Position numbers and translations under genes: made by a program. A stretch of 16,799 nucleotides of DNA from Bacteroides sp. GTDB lineage: Bacteria > Bacteroidota > Bacteroidia > Bacteroidales > Bacteroidaceae. This document shows, piece after piece, positions 1 to 7,049 of this stretch. The stretch is taken from assembly GCA_019412865.1 (NCBI GenBank), contig DXOJ01000461.1, positions 1 to 16,799 on the forward strand, in the 5' to 3' direction. The notes beneath the pieces are model-generated. The model was not told the DNA's origin and ran no database searches. It saw only the letters and a program-made list of their open reading frames with translations. How positions within the stretch are numbered: position 1 is the stretch's first letter; every line of letters starts with the position of its first letter.

Positions 1-71
1 GATTATTAAAGAAAAGAGTCTTACAAGTTTTAAATATTGATAAAATGTTTCTTTGAATTCTGAATCAGTTG

Positions 72-79
72 TACCTTTG
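72..79 (+). promoter_or_regulatory. Bacteroides-type -7 promoter box for the lipoprotein gene
   Basis: TACCTTTG matches the TAnnTTTG box used by the Bacteroides primary sigma factor. It lies 21 nt before the ATG at 101, which implies a short 5' leader. A TTTG at 52-55 is a candidate -33 element, but the 16-nt gap is shorter than usual, so only the -7 box is called with some confidence. Confidence 0.55.
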
Positions 80-100
80 TACCCAGAATTTAATGAATAG

Positions 101-835
101 ATGAACGTGAATAAAATTTTGCCTTTTTTACTTTTGCTTCCGTTTTTTGCTTCCTGCACCAGTAAGTACAAGATTGAAGGAACCTCTTCAGTGAATAGTC
201 TGGATGGAAAGATGCTGTATCTTAAATCCCTTCGGGATGGAGAGTGGGTGAAGCTGGATTCAGCTGAAGTAGTGCATGGTCTGTTCTCAATGAAAGGGAA
301 AATAGATTCCGTACAGATGGTGACACTTTACATGGATGAAGAAAGCATTATGCCGATTGTGCTGGAAAGTGGGAAGATAACAGTTACCATTAGCAATACG
401 GACCTCAAGGCAGTCGGAACATCTTTAAATAATGCACTGTATGAGTTTATCAGCAAAAGAAACCAATTGGAAGAAAGCATTGGTGAACTGGAGCAGAAGG
501 AAACCCGTATGGTACTGGATGGAGGCGATCTGGATGAAATTCACGGTCAGTTGGTGGTGGAAGGAGACTCACTGATGAAAGCGATGAATCAGTATGTAAA
601 AACGTTCATCTCCGATAATTATGAAAATGTGCTGGGACCCAGTGTGTTTATGATGCTCTGCAGCTCTTTGCCTTATCCGATTATGACTCCGCAAATTGAT
701 GATATAATCAAGGATGCTCCTTATTCTTTTAAAGATAATAAGCTGGTTAGAGAATTCCTGTCTAAAGCAAGAGAAAACATGAAGTTGATAGAAGAACATC
801 AACGATTGGAACAAAATGCTTCAACAAATAAGTAA
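101..835 (+). CDS. DUF4369-type lipoprotein without a thioredoxin domain
   Basis: This 244-residue protein starts with a lipoprotein signal peptide: K5, a hydrophobic stretch at about 6-17, and a lipobox ending F-A-S-C with the acylated cysteine at position 19. No acidic run follows the cysteine, so a periplasm-facing location is more likely than surface display (inference). Residues about 22-110 have the short beta-rich pattern of DUF4369 (G-x-L-Y-L-K-S style strands, a 'VVHGLFSMKGKID' segment, then an 'LESGKITVTI' strand), and the rest is helical. In Bacteroidetes this domain usually precedes a TlpA/AhpC-like thioredoxin domain. Here the protein ends at a Lys/Glu/Gln-rich tail where that domain would begin, and no CxxC active site is present. 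The gene has its own promoter box and converges on the acyltransferase gene, 8 bp away. Function unknown; the domain call is by recognition, not a search. Confidence 0.8.
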   Translation: MNVNKILPFLLLLPFFASCTSKYKIEGTSSVNSLDGKMLYLKSLRDGEWVKLDSAEVVHGLFSMKGKIDSVQMVTLYMDEESIMPIVLESGKITVTISNTDLKAVGTSLNNALYEFISKRNQLEESIGELEQKETRMVLDGGDLDEIHGQLVVEGDSLMKAMNQYVKTFISDNYENVLGPSVFMMLCSSLPYPIMTPQIDDIIKDAPYSFKDNKLVREFLSKARENMKLIEEHQRLEQNASTNK

Positions 836-843
836 TATTAGTT

Positions 844-1602
844 TTATCGGTCCTGATCTTCGTTTTTCACCATTCCCTTGTATTGTTCCGGCAGGGCACT
901 TTCAACCGCAGCGTAAGCCTCTGCCATGGTTGCCTTGATATTTTCCATTCCTTTCCCTTTGGGCGGAATCGGTTCATGAATAGTCAGAATCATGCGATGA
1001 CGGTGTATCCATTTGCCTGTGCGTGGCAGAATTTCGAACGAGCCGTCAATGGTGACGGGTACAACCGCCAACTGTAAATCATCAGCCAACTGGAAAGCGC
1101 CTTTCTTAAAGTATCCCATGTGTCCTGTAAATGTACGCGCTCCTTCAGGAAAGACAACGAGAGAAACCCCATCTTTCAATGAGTCTTTTGCCTGCCGGAT
1201 TGTTTCCAATACTTTTTTAGGGCCGGATCTGTCTACAAAGATATGTCCTGCACTTTCACAGGCTTTTCCTACAAACGGCAGTTTACGCAGGCTTTTTTTC
1301 ATCATCCACTTAAAGTTTCTTCCGATGAAGCCATAAATAAGGAAAATATCGAATGAACCCTGATGATTAGGTACGAAAATATAGGAAGTTTTGTCATGCA
1401 ATTTTTCACGTCCCTCAATCTTCACGGGAATCAACAGAAACAGACAAATTAATTGTGACCAAATCTTCCCCGGATAATATCCCCAGATGTGGGCTCCTCC
1501 CAAGAGAGAACCTACAATAGTGACGATTGCCGTGAGGATGGTCAACACTAATAAAATAGGCAAAGCGATGCAAATCTGATAAATATAATACAGTATCTTC
1601 AT
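844..1602 (-). CDS. plsC: 1-acyl-sn-glycerol-3-phosphate acyltransferase (PlsC family)
   Basis: The 252-residue protein belongs to the PlsC/LPLAT family, which acylates lysophosphatidic acid at sn-2 to give phosphatidic acid at the inner membrane, a step in phospholipid synthesis. Hydrophobic segments at about 8-35 and 48-60 anchor the N-terminus. The catalytic H(x4)D motif is N-H80-Q-G-S-F-D85. The glycerophosphate-binding motif F-P-E-G-A-R-T is at 151-157, followed by the expected V-P-V-T strand at 181-184. Length is typical for the family (about 240-260). A TATATTTG box sits 20 nt upstream of the ATG, and the gene is divergent from sbcD. Family membership is clear; the exact acyl donor or a role with another lysolipid acceptor cannot be read from sequence. 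Confidence 0.92.
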   Translation of the reverse strand: MKILYYIYQICIALPILLVLTILTAIVTIVGSLLGGAHIWGYYPGKIWSQLICLFLLIPVKIEGREKLHDKTSYIFVPNHQGSFDIFLIYGFIGRNFKWMMKKSLRKLPFVGKACESAGHIFVDRSGPKKVLETIRQAKDSLKDGVSLVVFPEGARTFTGHMGYFKKGAFQLADDLQLAVVPVTIDGSFEILPRTGKWIHRHRMILTIHEPIPPKGKGMENIKATMAEAYAAVESALPEQYKGMVKNEDQDR

Positions 1603-1622
1603 AGGGTTGGATTTTTATCCTG

Positions 1623-1630
1623 CAAATATA
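1623..1630 (-). promoter_or_regulatory. -7 promoter box for the acyltransferase gene
   Basis: On the minus strand this reads TATATTTG, a perfect TAnnTTTG match 20 nt before the plsC start. No clear -33 TTTG is seen at the usual distance. It faces away from the sbcD box at 1685-1692, so the two divergent promoters share about 120 bp. Confidence 0.55.
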
Positions 1631-1684
1631 CATGATTATTGGTAAAAAAGAGGGGCAGATGTGATATAATCTTTTCGATTGTGT

Positions 1685-1692
1685 TATTTTTG
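1685..1692 (+). promoter_or_regulatory. -7 promoter box for sbcDC
   Basis: TATTTTTG matches TAnnTTTG and lies 30 nt before the chosen sbcD ATG at 1723. It falls inside the 5' extension of the open frame that begins at 1639, so it argues against the longer start. A -33 TTTG is not evident. Confidence 0.5.
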
Positions 1693-1722
1693 CCTCTTGT
1701 TATTAGAGATAGTTACAAAATT

Positions 1723-2976
1723 ATGATACGTATATTGCATACTGCCGACTGGCATCTGGGACAAACCTTTTTTGGTTATGATCGCACGGAAGAACATGAA
1801 GTATTCCTGAATTGGCTGGCAGAAGAAATTCGTCAGAAAGAGATTGATGCATTGATTATAGCCGGAGATGTTTTTGATGTTTCCAACCCTTCCGCTGCAT
1901 CCCAAAGCATGTATTATCAGTTTATTTATCGGGTGACAGCGGAGAATCCGTATTTGCAGATTGTCATTGTTGCCGGCAACCATGATTCGGCAGCACGCCT
2001 GGAAGCTCCTTTGCCTCTGTTGCAAGCTATGCGGACGGAAGTCAGAGGGGTAGTTCGCAAGCTCGAAGGCGGAGAGATCGATTATGACCATTTGACTGTA
2101 GAACTGAAGAACCGGCAAGGGGAAGTAGAATTGCTTTGCATGGCAGTTCCTTTTCTGCGTCAGGGAGATTATCCGGCCGTGCAAACGGAAGGTAATCCGT
2201 ATGCGGAAGGAGTTCGCGAACTTTATGCACAACTTTTGCAAAGATTATGGAAGCGAAGGACGGAGAATCAGGCGATTCTTGCCATCGGTCATTTGCAGGC
2301 CACAGGATCGGAGATTGCAGAGAAGGATTATAGCGAGCGTACTGTGATTGGCGGGTTGGAGTGTGTATCTCCGGAAGCTTTTTCCGAACAGATAGCTTAT
2401 ACGGCATTAGGACATATACATAAAGCGCAGCGAGTGTCCGGAAGAGAGAATGTGAGATATGCCGGAAGCCCCATTCCGATGTCTTTTGCCGAGAAACATT
2501 ATCATCATGGAGTCGTGATGGTGACTTTCGACGGAGGCTGTGCGGTGGATATTGAACGGTTGGAATGCCCGAAATTAATACCTTTGGTGAGTGTGCCGAA
2601 TGGAGAACCCGTTTCACCGGAAGCTATCTTGAAAGCCTTGAAGGAACTACCCGAGACAGAAGCCGTAGCTCCATATCTGGAAGTAAAGGTATTGTTGGAG
2701 GAACCGGAACCCATGCTTCGGCAGGAGATTGAAGAGGCACTGGCAGATAAAAACTATCGGTTGGCGCGTATTGTTTCTACCTATCGCACTGATATCGGAA
2801 ATACGGTGAAAGAAAATGAAAACTGGAAGAGGGGGTTGCAGGAGATGTTTCCCTTACAGATTGCACAGTCTGCCTTTGAGAAGATTTATCAGGTGGAAAT
2901 GCCTGTAGAACTGACAGGTTTGTTTGAAGAGGCCTATTTGGCTGCTACCCGTAAAGAAGAGGAGGAAGAAGAATGA
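1723..2976 (+). CDS. sbcD: Exonuclease subunit SbcD (Mre11-like metallophosphoesterase)
   Basis: SbcD is the nuclease subunit of the SbcCD complex, which cuts hairpins, palindromes and protein-blocked DNA ends in the cytoplasm. Phosphoesterase motifs appear in order in the 417-residue product: T-A-D9-W-H11, G-D49-V-F-D, G-N86-H87-D88, G-H190 and G-H231-I-H233, which together supply the two-metal site. The open frame extends to an ATG at 1639. I chose 1723 because family members begin right at this M-I-R-I-L-H-T segment, because the upstream 28 residues show no homology I recognise, and because a -7 promoter box (1685-1692) lies within the extension. The stop overlaps the sbcC start by 4 bp. 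The acidic tail (R-K then six Glu) doubles as the sbcC ribosome binding site. Length is close to the usual 400 residues. Confidence 0.95.
   Translation: MIRILHTADWHLGQTFFGYDRTEEHEVFLNWLAEEIRQKEIDALIIAGDVFDVSNPSAASQSMYYQFIYRVTAENPYLQIVIVAGNHDSAARLEAPLPLLQAMRTEVRGVVRKLEGGEIDYDHLTVELKNRQGEVELLCMAVPFLRQGDYPAVQTEGNPYAEGVRELYAQLLQRLWKRRTENQAILAIGHLQATGSEIAEKDYSERTVIGGLECVSPEAFSEQIAYTALGHIHKAQRVSGRENVRYAGSPIPMSFAEKHYHHGVVMVTFDGGCAVDIERLECPKLIPLVSVPNGEPVSPEAILKALKELPETEAVAPYLEVKVLLEEPEPMLRQEIEEALADKNYRLARIVSTYRTDIGNTVKENENWKRGLQEMFPLQIAQSAFEKIYQVEMPVELTGLFEEAYLAATRKEEEEEE
2961..2965 (+). promoter_or_regulatory. Shine-Dalgarno site for sbcC inside the sbcD 3' end
   Basis: GGAGG ends 7 nt before the sbcC ATG, inside a purine-only run that encodes the poly-Glu tail of SbcD. 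A strong site of this kind is unusual in Bacteroides, where initiation seldom depends on Shine-Dalgarno pairing. With the ATGA overlap it suggests translational coupling. Confidence 0.6.
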
Positions 2977-5840
2977 AAATACTAGCTATACGATTGAAGA
3001 ATCTGACCTCGATAGAAGGGACGGTAGAAGTGGATTTTATGGCAGAACCATTACATTCTGCAGGTATCTTTGCCATTTCAGGACCTACCGGTGCAGGTAA
3101 GTCTACTTTATTAGATGCCTTATGTCTGGCATTGTATGATAAGGCTCCCCGCTTCGCTAGTTCAGTGGAAAATGTGAACCTGGCAGATGTGGGAGATAAT
3201 CAGATTAATCAGTCTGATGTTAGAAATTTGTTGCGCCGGGGGACAAGTGATGGTTATGCGGAAGTAGATTTTTTAGGTATTGACGGACGGCGTTACCGTT
3301 CTCGTTGGTCGGTGAGGCGGACAAGAAACAAGATAAACGGTTCTTTGCAGCCACAAACGCTGGAAGTGAAAGAATTGGATACGGAGAAAGAATTTCAAGG
3401 TACCAAGAAAGAGTTGTTGATTCAGTTGGTGGAGTTGGTTGGCCTGACGTATGAACAGTTCACCCGTACAGTATTATTGGCACAAAATGATTTTGCTACA
3501 TTTCTGAAATCAAAAGGGGCGGCGAAAGCAGAATTACTGGAGAAGTTGACAGGAACCGGTGTTTATTCCCGGATTTCTCAAGAGGTTTATGCCCGGAATA
3601 AGGCGGCACAAGAAGAGGTGACCTTGATTCAGAATCGAATGAATGTGATCGAACTGATGCCGGAAGAAGAGCTGCTTGCTCTGCAAAAAGAGAAAGAACT
3701 ATCGACTGAAAAGCGTACGGCAGGGATTAAACTGCTGGCAGAACAGAATGAACAACTGAATGTGGTTCGTTCATTAAAAATACAGGAAGAACTTTGGAAG
3801 AAAAAGCAGCGGGAAGAACAGGAGGAACAGGCCAGGGAGAAAGTATTGCAGGGTGCATTGGCTTCCCAAGAGGAAGGATTGGTGCATTTTAAGGCACAAT
3901 GGGAGGCCATACAGCCAGACTTGAAGAAAGCACGTCAATTGGATGTACAGATACAGTCTCAACAAAGCAGCTATATACAGTCGCAGCAGATTTTACAAGC
4001 GGCTAACAGGCAGGTGGCGGAGCAGGAGCAAAAAATGCGAGTGGCTGCGGAACAATTACAGGTGTCTTATTCTTCTCTGAACCGCTTATTAAGCCATGTA
4101 GGGATAGAAGAAGCACTGCAACTTGAACAGGTGGAAGAGATTCTACGGCAAGAAGAAAGTAAACTGGCTGCCGCTACCAGTACGAATGAGGAACGTTTGT
4201 TGCGCTTAAATTCTTTCGGATATCCGTTATTGGCCGAAGAACAGGTGAAGTTGCAAAAAGAGTTGACTCGTCAGCAGAATATCCGGCAATTAACGGAAAC
4301 GCAGACGAAAGCAAAGACGGAAATAGAAAGACTGGAGAAAGAAGTGGCCAATTGTCTGAAACAATTGACGGAGCAAGAAACCGCATTGAAAGTTACTCAA
4401 CGTCTTTACGAAAATGCACGTATGGCAGTGGGAAAAGACGTGAAAGCATTGCGCCGGCAATTACAGGAAGGGGAGGCTTGTCCGGTTTGCGGTAGCACAG
4501 CGCATCCTTATCATCAGGAACAGGAGGTGGTAGATACTCTTTTCCGGAGTATAGAGCAGGAGTATAATGTAGCATCAACCAACTATCAGCAGATGAATAA
4601 CCGGAGCATTGCTCTGCAACGTGATTTGGCACATCAAAAAACGGTGGACGGACAAATCGGAGAACAGTTGGCAACATTATATAAAGCAGGGATTGAAGCC
4701 GGAAACGAAGAGCAGATACAACATCGTTTGGCGGAACTGGCAGAACGTATTTTGGAATATCGCAATCTTTACGCAGAATGGCAGCGCGGCGATGAAGAAA
4801 TTAAAAAGATGCGTGCACATTGTGAAGCCCTCCGTGAGAATGTTTCTCTCTGTCGTTTGGTTATGCAGAAAGTATCGTCAGCCAAAGAACAGCTGGTAAT
4901 TTTACAGAATGCTGCTTCGGCCGAGCTAAAGAGATTTGAAGTGATAGAAAAAGCGCTGAATGTGCTTCGTCAGGAACGTTCGCAACTATTGAAAGGAAAA
5001 AGTGCGGATGAAGCGGAAGCTGTCGTAGCAAAAAGAGAGAAAGAGCTGAATCTCGCTTTGGAGAAAGCGCGTAAAGAAGTAGAGGCGGTACACAACCGGC
5101 TCTCCGGTTTGCAAGGAGAGATGAAGCAAATTGCACTGGCTATAGGAGAGTTGCAGGAACAGTATAAAAAGATAGAGTCTCCCGAACTGCTTCCCGAAAT
5201 AATAAAGAAGCAACAAGAAGAAAATCTGAATGTCGAACGTGCCCTCTCTACCATGGAAGCCCGCCTGCTACAACAAGCAAAGAATAAACAGACCGTGGAA
5301 CAGATTGCGAAGGAACTGGCAGAGAAACAGACGGTTGCCGAACGTTGGGCAAAATTGAATAAACTGATTGGCAGTGCGGATGGGGCGAAATTTAAAGTGA
5401 TTGCTCAAAGTTATACTTTGAATTTGTTGCTGCTTCATGCCAATAAACATTTATCTTATCTCTCTAAACGTTATAAGCTACAACAGGTGCCCGATACGTT
5501 GGCACTTCAGGTAATAGATTGCGATATGTGTGATGAAATACGGACTGTATACTCTCTTTCAGGAGGTGAATCGTTCCTGATTTCTTTGGCACTAGCTTTA
5601 GGTTTGTCTTCCTTGTCAAGTAATAATCTGAAAGTTGAATCTCTTTTTATTGACGAAGGTTTCGGCTCTTTGGATGCGGAAAGTTTGCGTACAGCCATGG
5701 AAGCATTGGAGCAATTACAGATGCAGGGACGGAAAATAGGAGTCATCTCTCATGTGCAGGAGATGAGTGAACGGATTTCTGTTCAGGTGCAGGTACATAA
5801 AAAAGTGAATGGAAAAAGTGTGCTTACCGTGGTGGGGTAA
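2973..5840 (+). CDS. sbcC: Exonuclease subunit SbcC (Rad50-like ATPase)
   Basis: SbcC is the SMC-like ATPase partner of SbcD; ATP binding and dimerisation gate the nuclease. The 955-residue protein has the Rad50 layout: an N-terminal ATPase half with Walker A G-P-T-G-A-G-K-S-T (37-45), a long Glu/Gln/Lys-rich coiled coil (about 190-490), a zinc hook C503-P-V-C506 followed by G-S-T-A-H-P, a return coiled coil (about 520-800), and a C-terminal ATPase half with signature L-S-G-G-E (862-866), Walker B ending D894-E895 and D-loop S-L-D (899-901). It is a little shorter than E. coli SbcC (about 1,050), which is normal for variable coiled coils. The ATG overlaps the sbcD stop (ATGA). The last codons and the TAA lie in a stem-loop that looks like the terminator of the opposing operon. 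Confidence 0.96.
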   Translation: MKILAIRLKNLTSIEGTVEVDFMAEPLHSAGIFAISGPTGAGKSTLLDALCLALYDKAPRFASSVENVNLADVGDNQINQSDVRNLLRRGTSDGYAEVDFLGIDGRRYRSRWSVRRTRNKINGSLQPQTLEVKELDTEKEFQGTKKELLIQLVELVGLTYEQFTRTVLLAQNDFATFLKSKGAAKAELLEKLTGTGVYSRISQEVYARNKAAQEEVTLIQNRMNVIELMPEEELLALQKEKELSTEKRTAGIKLLAEQNEQLNVVRSLKIQEELWKKKQREEQEEQAREKVLQGALASQEEGLVHFKAQWEAIQPDLKKARQLDVQIQSQQSSYIQSQQILQAANRQVAEQEQKMRVAAEQLQVSYSSLNRLLSHVGIEEALQLEQVEEILRQEESKLAAATSTNEERLLRLNSFGYPLLAEEQVKLQKELTRQQNIRQLTETQTKAKTEIERLEKEVANCLKQLTEQETALKVTQRLYENARMAVGKDVKALRRQLQEGEACPVCGSTAHPYHQEQEVVDTLFRSIEQEYNVASTNYQQMNNRSIALQRDLAHQKTVDGQIGEQLATLYKAGIEAGNEEQIQHRLAELAERILEYRNLYAEWQRGDEEIKKMRAHCEALRENVSLCRLVMQKVSSAKEQLVILQNAASAELKRFEVIEKALNVLRQERSQLLKGKSADEAEAVVAKREKELNLALEKARKEVEAVHNRLSGLQGEMKQIALAIGELQEQYKKIESPELLPEIIKKQQEENLNVERALSTMEARLLQQAKNKQTVEQIAKELAEKQTVAERWAKLNKLIGSADGAKFKVIAQSYTLNLLLLHANKHLSYLSKRYKLQQVPDTLALQVIDCDMCDEIRTVYSLSGGESFLISLALALGLSSLSSNNLKVESLFIDEGFGSLDAESLRTAMEALEQLQMQGRKIGVISHVQEMSERISVQVQVHKKVNGKSVLTVVG

Positions 5841-5847
5841 GCACACT
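5813..5847 (-). terminator. Intrinsic terminator of the minus-strand operon, embedded in the sbcC 3' end
   Basis: A perfect 12-bp stem pairs 5817-5828 with 5836-5847 around a 7-nt loop. Read on the minus strand, the stem is followed by a T run (5817-5813), the layout of an intrinsic terminator, about 40 bp after the stop of the membrane-protein gene at 5888. Read on the plus strand no T run follows. The sbcC stop codon (5838-5840) lies within the stem, so SbcC C-terminal codons and the terminator share bases. Confidence 0.75.
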
Positions 5848-5887
5848 CCTTAGCCTACTGTATATGAATTATTCAGCTTAGATTCTT

Positions 5888-6463
5888 TTACATTAATTCG
5901 TTCAGTTCGCTTAAATTCTTCTTGATTTCGTGGATACGATTTAAGAACTTCTTGCGGTAAATCCATAAGATCAGGCCCAGTCCTCCGCCCCATAATAGGA
6001 TGAAGAAAACTATCATACCCATTCCATATTGCCACACTTGCCAGTAGATAAATGAAAGTATAGCCAGGACTAGGAGGAAGGCAATAGCAATCAATCGTTC
6101 CCTGATGGTCCATCGATGGATACGGTTCACGCGGCTGATTACTTCTACCAAAGGCATCTCGTCTATTTGTGTCCGTTGGAGGAAACGGGTGGTGACGATA
6201 TCCCAGCAAAGAGCAGGAATCCATGCGAAAATGATAATGATATAGATCGGGTTCAATCTGTTGTGCAACAGTACTTCCGCTAAAAATAAGATCAGTATCG
6301 GCAGAGAAATCAGGATAAGCTTGATGTTCAGGCTGGCAATGGCGTGGATACCTTTGTCCGCATGCCTTATCAGCTTTTCAAGCTCTTCTTCTTTAATGAA
6401 CTTTTTGTCTTTCAAGTGTTCATCCAGGGCATTCCAAGATTTTTTTAGTTCTTCCAGTTCCAT
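5888..6463 (-). CDS. Four-helix membrane protein downstream of an ECF sigma gene (possible anti-sigma or sigma-associated protein)
   Basis: The 191-residue protein starts with a charged, helical cytosolic segment (1-40). Four predicted membrane helices follow at about 46-66, 72-92, 121-141 and 147-168. A basic loop at about 110-122 (R-V-N-R-I-H-R-W) lies between helices 2 and 3, and a Lys-rich tail follows helix 4. I do not recognise a named domain, and the HxxxCxxC zinc motif of classical ZAS anti-sigma factors is absent. The ATG is only 5 nt after the sigma factor stop codon and has a strong ribosome site in the end of that gene, so the two are almost certainly co-translated. The close pairing suggests that it modulates the sigma factor from the membrane, but this is inference. 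A stem-loop terminator follows it. Confidence 0.8.
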   Translation of the reverse strand: MELEELKKSWNALDEHLKDKKFIKEEELEKLIRHADKGIHAIASLNIKLILISLPILILFLAEVLLHNRLNPIYIIIIFAWIPALCWDIVTTRFLQRTQIDEMPLVEVISRVNRIHRWTIRERLIAIAFLLVLAILSFIYWQVWQYGMGMIVFFILLWGGGLGLILWIYRKKFLNRIHEIKKNLSELNELM

Positions 6464-6468
6464 ATATC

Positions 6469-6981
6469 TTATTCCTCCTTTTTCATTCTTTTAAGTTTGT
6501 CTTTGATACGACTTAGTTTGGTCGCTACATTGGTAACCGTCAGTCCGGTGATTTCTGCTATTTCTTCGTAACTCTTGTCTTCGAGATAAAGCAGGATAAT
6601 TGATTTGTCGAGCTGTCCCAGTTGGTTGATCATCTGATAGAGCTGTTTCAGCATTTCGTTGATCGGGTCGTGTGCTTCTATGGCCCAGTCGGTATCTTTG
6701 GTGAGGCTGACTATTTCCGGCACATTCTTTTCTTTACGATAGAAGCTGATACAGGTGTTGAGGGCAATACGGTAAATCCAGGTGGAAACCTTACATTCTT
6801 TTCTGAATTTGGGATAGGCTTTCCAAAGGTTTAATACCACATCCTGATACAGATCATTGAGAGGAGCATTGGGATTGGCATACAGATAGCATACCTTATA
6901 GATCACTCGTTCATATTCGCGGATCACCGACAAAAACTCTAGCTCAATAGGGGCGCTGACCTCTGTTGTTTGTTCTCTCAT
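6469..6981 (-). CDS. ECF-type RNA polymerase sigma factor
   Basis: This 170-residue protein has the two-domain ECF sigma layout. Region 2 (about 21-83) includes the D-L-Y-Q-D-V-V-L-N-L-W segment at 43-53 and S-T-W-I-Y-R-I-A-L-N-T at 66-76, which contact core polymerase and the -10 element. Region 4 (about 115-165) includes a helix-turn-helix, S-Y-E-E-I-A-E-I-T-G-L-T at 137-148, for -35 recognition. Regions 1 and 3 are missing, as expected. It lies 68 bp after the MetH-type gene and 5 nt before the membrane-protein gene. No TAnnTTTG box is visible in the 68-bp gap, so it is either read through from upstream or uses a promoter for an alternative sigma, perhaps itself. The signal it answers is not evident. 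Family call is firm; the subgroup is not assigned. Confidence 0.92.
   Translation of the reverse strand: MREQTTEVSAPIELEFLSVIREYERVIYKVCYLYANPNAPLNDLYQDVVLNLWKAYPKFRKECKVSTWIYRIALNTCISFYRKEKNVPEIVSLTKDTDWAIEAHDPINEMLKQLYQMINQLGQLDKSIILLYLEDKSYEEIAEITGLTVTNVATKLSRIKDKLKRMKKEE
6474..6479 (-). promoter_or_regulatory. Shine-Dalgarno site for the membrane-protein gene
   Basis: On the minus strand AGGAGG ends 10 nt before the ATG at 6463 and is formed by the Lys-Lys-Glu-Glu codons at the end of the sigma gene. It supports coupled translation and the chosen start. Confidence 0.55.
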
Positions 6982-7049
6982 GGAGTCTATGATTACTTTT
7001 CTGGTTAGTTAGTCGTGAGAAAAGAAGAAAAATCACAGGAGAATAAAGG

